Positions 53,432 through 64,000 of a stretch of DNA of 64,000 bases are shown here, in pieces. The translations under genes and the position numbers were made by a program. The notes under the pieces were generated by a model that ran no database searches, had not been told where the DNA came from, and was given only the letters and a program-made list of their open reading frames with translations. This stretch comes from Brachionus koreanus (Eukaryota; Rotifera; Eurotatoria; Ploima; Brachionidae). Positions within the stretch are counted from its first letter, which is position 1. Every line of letters starts with the position of its first letter. The stretch covers positions 2,158,781 to 2,222,780 of the forward strand of contig PJRA01000263.1 of the NCBI GenBank assembly GCA_016987375.1, written 5' to 3'.

Positions 53432-55112
53432 GAAAAATAACCTAGCTTTATTCTAAAAAAATAAATGAATTAAATAAAATTGTCATTAATTAATTTTGAC
53501 AGGAACAAATTATTTTAAAAGCTTTAACAATCAAAAAGTGGTGACGAATTTCAGATAAAATTGAACAAAAATTATTATAGATAGATTGTAAAATTATCTT
53601 TGTTATTTTTTAAAAATAGAAATTACTGAAAATTTAGTGATGAATTAAGAGATTAATAAAAATCAAAAAATTAAGCAAATTTAATTGAAATTTAAAACCT
53701 CCGTATCCAATTTATATCCAATTGATTGTAAGATATCTCATAAATCTAAAAATATAATCTAAAATCAACAAAGACTTTCTAAAATTTCCTTCTTATCGCT
53801 ATACTTAATTTTATTAATCAAGTGGGAACCTATTAAATTATATTATTTAAAAAGTAAAATGACATAACGTGTCAAATAAATATGAATAATTGTGCTTCAA
53901 CATCATATTTACAAATGTTATGTTTTAATCTATAAAATATTTTATTTTCAACAAAAAAGTCATCAAAATAAATAGGAAAAAATTGCGCAAACGATCGATT
54001 AGATGATTTAGCTTAATTGGCATGAAATATTGGAGTAAGGAAGATTTCAATATTTTAATGATTAATCGTGATTATTAAAATAAAAAAAAAATTTCTAACT
54101 AACAAGTTCCTGATTAAATTAAAAGCTGTTTTTTCCTTTTTCAATAATTAAATGCATGCTTAAGTAAAAAAAACAGGTTTTTTTTTTATTTAAATTATAT
54201 TAATCATTATTTCAATTGTAAATAAATAAACAAACAAAACTTAAAGCCAAATCTTTAAAAATAATCTAAAAAACTTGATACAATTAAACTAAAAAAGCAA
54301 CTTCCACTAACCAAAATATTTATCTTCAGAAACTTATTGGTTTGTGATAATTAAATTGATAAAAATGCAATATATTTAATCCTTTTTCATACTTAAAATC
54401 CATGAGTGTTTCTATTTAATGAAACATACAGTTGAACTAAAATTATTTTAAAGAAAAATGAAAATTTAAAATAAATTTTATCTTTATAATTTTAGTAAAT
54501 GCCGACTATTTTAAAAACAAATAACATAAATATTTTAAAAGGCCTATGTACTTTTATTTATTTGAAAATAAATAGAAGCTATGACTTGTTTTCTAGGAAA
54601 AGAAAATAATATAAGATAAGTTGCCAAAATTAAAATAATTAGATTAATTTTTATATTCAGCTTTTTGTCATCTACAAAATTTTTTTACTTCGTCATGTTT
54701 TTGCTATTTCGCACATGGATTCCAAACAAGTGATAATAAAAAATGAAATGATTAACGTCAACTAATCGGGCCTTGATTTCATTAAATAAATTTTGAATAA
54801 AACACGTATTCTGCTTATTTTGTTAGCAAAGTTATTGATTTATTAAAAAAATCAATCTAAATCACCATATGGAAACTTCTTGAGTACAAGGAATACTTTT
54901 AGTTTTTTTTTTTTAATCTAAAATGAAATCCAAAAGTTGAAGTCTAAAACCATACAAAAAAAAAAACATTTAAATCAAGCGAATTAACAAAATTTAAAAT
55001 TTCAAGACAATTTTTTGTAAACAATACAATTTAGATTATTTTTTGAAAATTTATTTTTAAAAATTCATTTGTATTTGTTTAAAGAACTAGAATAATTAAA
55101 ATTACTTTGAAA
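53432..55112. other. Intergenic region upstream of the acyltransferase-like gene
   Basis: About 1.7 kb of A+T-rich DNA between divergent genes, expected to hold both promoters. No coding signal, repeat pair or structured RNA was recognised. Confidence 0.5.
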
Positions 55113-58100
55113 ATGAATGAAGATCAAGCTTTTAAAAAAATAATTTGCCATTTTTTTGAAAAACAGGTAGATTTATATAATATGATACTTAAAACGACTA
55201 ACATAATCGACAACTTTTCAAAGGCTGATATACGCGAACCTATTTCTTTTAAATCATCACCCTCTTGGATTCTAAATGAAATTTACTCAAAATCGGGACT
55301 ATTTAAAAAATGCTGTATCGATTGCTCACCTAATAGCACTGTGACTAATATTTCCTGAATTTAAAAATTACCAAAAGAATTATTTTTTTTTAAGGTTTGC
55401 TATGACGCCAAGAATAAGTACCACCTTTTCCTAAATTTATTGAAGACTCCACGAAATTATGAGAAGCAGCAAAAGTATGATTTAGATATTAGAATTTTTA
55501 GATTAAAATTTCCTATTAATTTAATTTATAAAAAATGAACCAGTCATAAAAATATCAATTTTGTCTATATTTTATCAATCAGTAAAGCAAAAAATTATTC
55601 ATAATTTTCGGTTTTTTATTAATTTTTCACCATTTAAAATGTGATGTTTATCTACTTTTTTTAGACGCCTATTTTAGGTGCTATAATTTCCCAAATGTGT
55701 CTATTTTGCTTGACAAAAAAAATAATAAATTTTCCATAAAGGAATTCATTGAAGCGATTAAATTCCAAGCTGTTTTTTTTGCTTGACTGTGAAATGCAAT
55801 TAAATTTAAGGGTTTATGGTGAAAAAATTTTATCTAATAAAAAGTAATGGAAATCGATAAAAGTTCAAATTTTTTATTGTATCTATTTCTCAAGTGTAAC
55901 TAAAATATTGAGAAAATGTAATCGACAAAGTACACTTGAAATAATAAGCCCAAAGCAAAGTAATATGAATCCGATAGATCCAAAAATTTTAAATGTTGTT
56001 CGTAAAATAGAGTCAAATATTCAATCTAAAAGATCAATCAAGTAATTCGCCTTTTTAATATTAACTGTTTTTAATTTTTTTTCAAAACTTAGAGCAGCGT
56101 TTATTATTCTTAATTACATGTTCAAATATGTGTTTGACAAAATTATTTGCTATCAGTTACACATAAGTGCGCTTAAAACAGCACATGAGGTTATTTAAAA
56201 TTTTTTATTTAATTATTGGAAATTTATTTAATTTAATTTTCTAGAAACAATTGCCAATAGTTTATATTTTGAAATCTAATTCCATAATGGATCGTATAAT
56301 TTTACAAATGACTTTATTCATTAACAATTTAAGAATTTCAAATGTACTTTGGTGTCTCAGAAAAAATGTTCTTGATAATACGCTATCTCATAAAAAAATT
56401 TTCAAGTAATTGAAAAAATTTTGCATTAACTTTTTAATATGTTTTTAATTGAAATTTTGGCTTTTTTAATTAGATTAATTAATTTTTGCCTAAATGAGTT
56501 TTATTTTTTTTAATTATCATGCAATGCAGTATAAAATTTAACTTGAAATAATATTACGATTATTGTACGAAATTAAAAGTTTAACTTTTTTGAAATAATC
56601 AAATCATGCTTCAATTAAAAAAATAGTATTGCAATTTAAGTGATTTATAAATTTGTTCATTCAAATTTAAAAATGTCCAAAATAATACTAAAATTTCTAT
56701 TAATTTTTTTTTTTTTAAACTAAAAATTATTCTAAAATTTTTTTTCTGAAGGCATTTAATTAGTTCTGTAAACTACAACATACTTAGTTGTACAAAATGT
56801 CAAAATCTGCTAATGATGTGCAAAAGCTCTGCAAAATGCACAAAAGCCAAATTTATCTAGATTTAAAATCTGCTAAATTTGCAGAGTTGTACCAGATTGT
56901 TGAAAATGATGCAACTTTGAATGTTGAACCATGTTGCATTTACAGAACTTGCTTTTGACTTTAAAAAAATTTATAAGAATTTTTAACATTTTGTTCTGTT
57001 CTATTGTACTAAATTTCACAAAACCGTTTATTAGAACTCAATATTTTTTGGTTTATAAAACTGAATTTGGCCTTCAAAATCATTTAAAAATAAACTAAAA
57101 AAATAGGAAAAAAAATAAAAACTATTTTAAAAGACGATTTCTTTAAAATTTAATGCTGGACTGATTTAGGATTTTATAATTAATCAAATTTTTTTTTAAT
57201 ATTAAATATAAAAAATTGTTAATAATTAAAAATAAAAACTATTTTAACTAAAAATAAATTTGTCCTATCTATTAGTCTATGATTAAATAAAAATTGCCCC
57301 AATTATTCATTTTCTTGAGAAAAAAAATTTATTCTTAACTAAAATTATATAATATAAATTCATTTTCTATTTCTAATCAACATTTAAAATATTAATAAAA
57401 ATACATCTTTTTAATAGATATTTACTTGGCTTAATGAATATACGGGTGTTAAGTGAACAAGATATTTCAGAAGAAAACCAAACTAAAATAGCTGAATCGG
57501 ATAATTTGGTTAAAAACGAGGATCCAATACCAATACACAGAGAAATTGTTACACGAGTAAGATTTAAAATCTAAGAAAAAAAAATTAAATAAAATTCAAA
57601 TTCTCGAAATTAAGTATCTTTTTGAGGAGCTGAAGAATGAAAACAGCATTATGTTGCAAAATGACAGAAAGATTTTACAAAACGTAGTCAAATTTATAGA
57701 AAATGGTATCTAAACAAATCATCTTTTTTAAGTTAATTAATTTAATTTGTCAATCGTTTAATGAAATATTTCTAAAATTTAATAATTGCTGATAATATGT
57801 TTAAATCTTTGTTAAAAAAAATTAATTTCCAAGATACTTTCGTTTAAATTTAGAATAATTCTATCTTAAATATTAAAAATTCAATATGAAAATTACTCAA
57901 TTTCTATAATTAAAATATTTATAACTATTCAAAAATAGATAAATTTTTTCTTCACAGAATTGATTCACGATGTCTTGATTGTGCCAGCATCGGTTAATTA
58001 TGAAACATGTTTAAAAGATTCTTTTGCACAAAAAAGCTTTTGTCAAATAATTTTCAAATGGCTAAAATTAATTTTAAATGGAGCTTTTATGGGCAAAACC

Positions 58101-59987
58101 CTCGGACAAATTAGAGTAAATTTTGGACAACCATTTTCTCTAAATGTAAATTTCATTTCAACTTAGTTGTTTTATTAAAGCTTTTTTAAAGGAATTTATA
58201 GTCAATCAAAAAGAAAAGCTTGTTTTTAATAAATTGCCGATTGATTGGAAGCTTGAAAAACATTTGAATTTTGGTAATATTTTTCCCTATAAGGGAGCTA
58301 ATTTAATTTGATTCTTAAATTCGATGTTAATTGACACATTAACTGTCTAAGTCAATAAATTTCTAAGCATTGTTCTTTTTTACTTGATAGATATTTCACA
58401 AACGGAATCAATAATGTGTGCTAACATCATAGCTTTTATTCTAGCTATTTACCATCCTACAGTAATTAAATTTAATTGATTTTGAAAATTAAAATTTTCG
58501 AATATTTTAAATCAACAGGGATGTAATTTAATTGAACTGTGCAAAAAGATTTTAGAAATTAGAAACAACCTTGCTTTTTCCTACCAGATCGGATTCAATT
58601 ATAATTCAATAGAAGAGGTTGCTCTATATGGTCTACAATTGTTAAGTGACTTAGTTGTTGTCAAAAAAATTTCAGAGTCCCAAAACAATTAGTAATTTTG
58701 AATAAAAACCCACAATTTTCTTAATTTAAATTTTTAAAAAAAGTGACTTGATTAAACCCAGAAATGATAAATCCATAAAAAAATTATTCTATCATGGAAA
58801 AATTTTAACTGAAATATTTTTTCTTAAAAGCATAATTGGTAATTGTATTTTTTAATTTTAATAAAAATGACAATTAATAATTATCGTTAGCTAAGTCAAT
58901 AAACCAGTTGGTTAAGCATGACCTGCATTATGTTAATTTTGATCGTAGAAGATCTTGTCTTGAAATAAATGAAAATGACTTGGTCCAAAAATGTTTCGAA
59001 TTAATTAACTTGTTCCAATATGAGTTTAATATGTTCAAAAAAGTAAATGAAGAAAATTTAGTTTTAGTCAATTTATAATAGATTTTTTAAAGCCTTGTGA
59101 GACAGTATTAACTCGACTTAATAAGAATATTGTCGATCTTGTCAATATGGACATATTGATTGATCAAAATGCCAAGCAATTTGATGAGAAGTATGCTCGA
59201 TTAAATAAAGTTTTCAAGCAGCAATATGATGAGGATGATTGGAATTCTGAAGAAGAAGAGTTTTATTCAAAAAATTATTCTACTCAAGATGACTTAAATC
59301 CCGATGAAAGAGAAATTTATAATTGGAAACCTTATAAAAGACCAAAAATATACAAGGTGATTTTATTTATTTTTTACATCTGTTTTCGAAAAAATAAAAT
59401 TTGAAGTTAATTTATTCCTATCTTAAGGTAAATCGTGATCAAATATCCAAAATGATGTTTTTTGCAAGAATAATAGACCCCTATATAGAGGGTTTCTTGA
59501 GATGTATTAAAACAGTCAAATCTTTTGAGACTAATAAAATTTATACAGGTATTAATTTTATTTTTTTCTAAATTTTAGTTTAACTTTGTGTTCTTAAGAA
59601 GATGAAATTTGTAATTTAATTGAGAATGAAAGTAAAAAACAATTTCATAATGGTAAAATAAAATCTAGTAAGTAAACTATAAAAAATTTATTTTAAAAAT
59701 ACATTAAAAAATTTAACTAATTAATTGATTAATAATTTAACTATTTAATTAATAAATCAGGAATAAAATTAATTTATTTTAAAGTAATTTCAACACATAA
59801 AACTGTTTTACAAAGTGGGCTTAATTTTTGCTTAAATGTGGGAATATTAAATACAAATGAGACCAAAGAAAATGACTTAGATGATTTGGATGCTGATACC
59901 AACCAAAATAAGTTATTTATAGCATTGAATGAACAATCGACTAAAAAAGTTAATAAATACTGGTTTATTTTGAAGTCAATCATTTAA
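55113..59987 (+). CDS. GPAM-like acyltransferase with lost catalytic motifs (probable pseudoenzyme)
   Basis: Related to mitochondrial glycerol-3-phosphate acyltransferase. The start at 55113 gives KKCCIDCSPNST, matching the N-terminal Cys-rich segment of GPAM. Exons 55113-55340 and 55395-55474 are followed by poorly resolved exons up to 55860. Thereafter phases agree throughout: 55895-56041, 56093-56189, 56245-56405, 57418-57556, 57615-57705, 57958-58145, 58192-58273, 58391-58461, 58519-58691, 58744-58838, 58891-59042, 59093-59356, 59428-59548, 59599-59667, 59761-59987. This gives ~800 residues, close to GPAM (828). Fold landmarks remain: LPIVYIL, IVPASVNYET, IRVNFGQPFSLNEF, GFNYNSIEEVALYGLQLL. 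The HX4D catalytic motif is replaced by SNSIMD, and the GxxFIRR and EGTRSRSG motifs are not recognisable. Enzyme activity is therefore doubtful. The early exon junctions are uncertain. Confidence 0.72.
56762..56949. mobile_element. Short inverted-repeat element (MITE) in an acyltransferase intron
   Basis: A ~188-base element with ends AGTTCTGTAAACTACAACAT (56762-56781) and its near complement at 56931-56949. Inner inverted segments around CTCTGCAAA and TTTGCAGAG extend the palindrome. It lies in the 1.0 kb intron between exons 56245-56405 and 57418-57556 and is less A+T-rich than its surroundings. No coding capacity and no clear target-site duplication were found. Confidence 0.55.
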
Positions 59988-60563
59988 ATATTATGATTTG
60001 ATTAATATTTTTTTTCTAAAATTGTTAATTTTTCCAATTTAACTTCTATTTATAATAAATGCATGTTAGATCAAAAATACTTTAATTAAAGGTAAACAAG
60101 CATCATCATTTCAATTAATGCCATGTACATTGATTAAATCATAAAACATAAAAAATTTTAAAAAAAAATTTTCCTAAATATTTGATAATTATTGCTTATT
60201 TAAATTTATAGTAGAAAAACCGTGATTAATACTGAATTTGATGGAAATTTAATCTAAAAAGAATCAATTAACAGATAAAATACTTTAAATATATCAAAGA
60301 ATCTTAATGCTCCTAAATTAAAATATCTAAAAACCGAATATTTAAAAATTTATTGTTTGTAAAGATTTTTTAAATGATCAATTAAAAAAATTTGAATTAA
60401 TTCCTTTTTTGAAAATTAAATTCAAAATAAATTAAATAAATGTTTCTTCAATAAATCTTATAATTCAAATATTTTATTTTTTATTTTCAATTTATTTAGG
60501 TCTATAATATTTTATAAGATAAAAATATTATTCAATATGATAAATTCAAACCAATGGTTTTAA

Positions 60564-60790
60564 CATGCAAAGACCACAGGGATTTTTTCACCCATTTTAT
60601 ATGACTCATTTTTTTACTTTTTTTTAATGAAAATAAAATTTATTTGTAATCAAAATTAAATAATTTTAAAATATTTTTGATTTATGTGATTGAAAAAAAG
60701 AATTTAAAAAAATGATAAAATTATTTGAAAAAAAAAAATAAAGGATGCAACAAGAGGGGTTCCAAAAAAGACCCCTCAGACATTTGAGTG
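60564..60790. mobile_element. piggyBac-like MITE, copy 2 (diverged)
   Basis: Bounded by TTAA at 60560-60563 and a mutated CTAA at 60791-60794. It shares with the copy at 28904-29095 the AATGAAAATAAAAT and AAATTAAATAATTTTA interior segments and the GGGGTT...AAAGACCCCT subterminal part at the right. The terminal repeats have diverged (CATGCAAAGACC against a complement beginning CACTCAAATGTC), so this is the older copy. Non-coding. Confidence 0.65.
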
Positions 60791-61986
60791 CTAATTTGAA
60801 AATAATTTTTTTGTTAACTTGTTTTTATTCACAAAAATTCAAGTTTTCATGATCCTGAATCAAAAGCAAAAATATTTGATAATTTAATTAAGTGAAAAAG
60901 ATATTAATACAAATTTAGTCAAGAAATATTAGAGATATAACATTAAAATCGATTTATATAAATTATTATATTTGCCAAGTTAAATATTTTTAACAATGTT
61001 AAAATTAGATACTTAATTAATTTTGACTAGTAAGATAATTAAATGATATTAATTCGGAATAAAATCTAAGATAGATTCTATACTTTTCAAATTTAAGTAT
61101 TTTTCTTTCAAAAAGCGTAGAAGGTGATTTTTTTTTTACTTGGAATTTTTTAAATGTAAAATTTAATAAGAGTGAAAAATAAAGAAACAAAAAAATAAAT
61201 AATCATTTTTTTTATTTTTCTATTTTTTTTTATTATTTTAATAAAATCTATTTTGAATAATTATTTTAGCATTACTAAATAATCTTGAAATTTGATATTA
61301 GTATTTTTTTAAATAATTCTAAAATTAAAATTAGTTTATCAAGGCTCTTTAATATTAATCATAATTAAATCTCTAAAATTAGGAATATTAATTTAATTAA
61401 AATAAATTTTTTTTTGATATTAATCATTTTTTTTTAAAAAACCCACCGGAGCCTTCAGAAAATTAAAATTAGATTTATTATTTTTTAATAAATCAAGAAA
61501 CCATAAGGGTTTAAACTAAAAATAATAAAGGCAGTTACTGATTATTTTTAATAAGATTTTTATTTATAAAAGACGGCATTTTTTAAAATTAGTTTTGAAA
61601 ATTGTCATGAGACAGAGAGATGGCTAAAAAGAATAAATTATGTTCAAAATTAATTCTAATTTTTGAATTACTAATAAAAATTTATATTTAACTCACGCTA
61701 TTTTAGAAAAAGATTTAAGCTTACACAAATAATTGGTAACTAAAACAAAATTGCTGCTAAACGACGAAACCCCCTCTAAAAAAGCAGCCATATTTTCCGC
61801 CATACTCAGCAAACATGATTTTACTTTACTAAACGCATAGACAATCTAACTGTTGCTCTTGGCGCTGAAATATTTTGTTTGCTAAAACTTTTCCTTAGAG
61901 CTTATAACTATGCTTTTTGTTGCCATCGTTTCTAAAATTGTTTGCTTTTAAGTCAAACAACCAATTAAAATTGCTAAGAATTTTAT

Positions 61987-61994
61987 TATAAAAG
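61987..61994 (+). promoter_or_regulatory. TATA box of alpha-tubulin
   Basis: TATAAAAG followed by GAGAACGC, 112 bases upstream of the tubulin ATG. The match to the TATA consensus is perfect and lies in a locally G+C-richer stretch, as expected for a strongly transcribed gene. Confidence 0.6.
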
Positions 61995-62075
61995 GAGAAC
62001 GCTTGCTAAATTTTAATCACAATTTTAGAAAAAAACTTAAATTGAGAATCGAACATTCTCTGGAAATTTTCTTAA

Positions 62076-63461
<1,386 letters not shown>

Positions 63462-63928
63462 AAATACACTTAATCAGCTATCAACTTGACAAACATCAAA
63501 ATTTTTTTTTTATGCGTCATTTAATAGTAAAATTTTATACTCAATTAATAGTTTATTAAATACTAGACTCATCAATACAATAACAATACTTTAAAATATA
63601 ATCTTAAATAATAAAATCTTAATTTTTAAACATTGTGTTTTTATTTTTTTATTTACCTTTAGAAAATTAATTTTAAGTCAATGGTAAAACTTATTCCCCA
63701 GTTTTAAATTGAGGTCTTTTCATTTTGTTACATTTTGTTTGGTCAAAAAAGAATTTGAATTTGTTACAAGTTAATTAAACTCAAAAAAAATCTTATAAAA
63801 CTGGTAGATTGAGTTGTCTGAACGTGTGACGCTCTCAATAATCTTTTTTAATAAAAATTTAATAACATGTCAAAATGATTATTCTCAACAATGAAGCTTT
63901 TGTAAAAGCTCACACTCGTTTATTACAC
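63462..63928. other. Convergent 3' region of alpha-tubulin
   Basis: A+T-rich untranslated and spacer DNA with several AATAAA signals on the plus strand. On the minus strand AATAAA follows the stop codon at 63929 almost immediately, supporting convergence with the gene at the right edge. Confidence 0.45.
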
Positions 63929-64000
63929 TTATTTTTTTTCAAATTTAGCTTCGGCTTTTAACTTCTCAAATAAGGATTTAAAATTTGAATTTATCCGTTT
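63929..64000 (-). CDS. Possible C-terminal end of a gene entering from the right edge
   Basis: The last 23 codons before TAA (63931-63929) read RINSNFKSLFEKLKAEAKFE and end KK, a lysine/glutamate-rich helix typical of a protein tail. A minus-strand AATAAA lies just downstream. Too short for identification; it may be accidental. Confidence 0.35.
   Translation of the reverse strand, partial: KRINSNFKSLFEKLKAEAKFEKK

Overview
The window looks like nuclear DNA of a small aquatic animal. It is strongly A+T-rich. Genes have spliced exons separated by GT-AG introns, many only 45-60 bases long, alongside a few introns of 1-7 kb. The gene set is metazoan: an axonemal dynein, coronin, PRMT7, a mitochondrial-type glycerol-3-phosphate acyltransferase, an M1 aminopeptidase, alpha-tubulin and a relic GPCR. 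Base composition, compact introns and the LamG-type secreted protein recall monogonont rotifers such as Brachionus. That placement is inference; nothing here proves the species.

Layout, left to right. 1-19512 (minus): the first ~2,400 codons of a DNAH1-type dynein heavy chain; the gene runs off the left edge. It carries a tandem pair of equal-length alternative exons for the AAA1 Walker B segment (5183-5549). A 7.3 kb intron contains a palindromic transposable element (6922-8250) and, on the opposite strand, a nested intronless gene for RRM-like repeats plus a ubiquitin-like tail (10575-13187). 19513-21950: intergenic, with two strong hairpins at 20728-20935. 21951-26216 (minus): a very large intronless ankyrin/SOCS-box protein. 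28904-29095: a TTAA-flanked MITE, with a second copy at 60564-60790. 30001-32982 (minus): coronin with two alternative last exons. 36070-36993 (minus): a secreted LamG-type protein.

38932-44144 (plus): an M1 aminopeptidase with all catalytic residues but three apparent frame breaks. 45306-47629 (minus): a decayed seven-helix receptor split by a 5'-truncated LINE, followed by a dead mariner transposase (48110-48930). 49274-52668 (plus): an intact PRMT7. 52878-53431 (minus): a small secreted protein of unknown family. 55113-59987 (plus): a GPAM-like acyltransferase whose catalytic motifs have been lost although its many exons stay open. 62106-63461 (plus): intronless alpha-tubulin with a TATA box. 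The last 72 bases hold the probable end of another minus-strand gene.

The genes do not form one pathway. DNAH1 and alpha-tubulin both serve cilia, and coronin acts on actin. The unusual features are transcript-level (mutually exclusive exons, alternative ends, a nested gene), pseudoenzyme evolution, and several families of short non-autonomous transposons lying mostly in introns. All exon boundaries were read by eye from splice sites, reading frame and recalled family sequence, with no alignment run.
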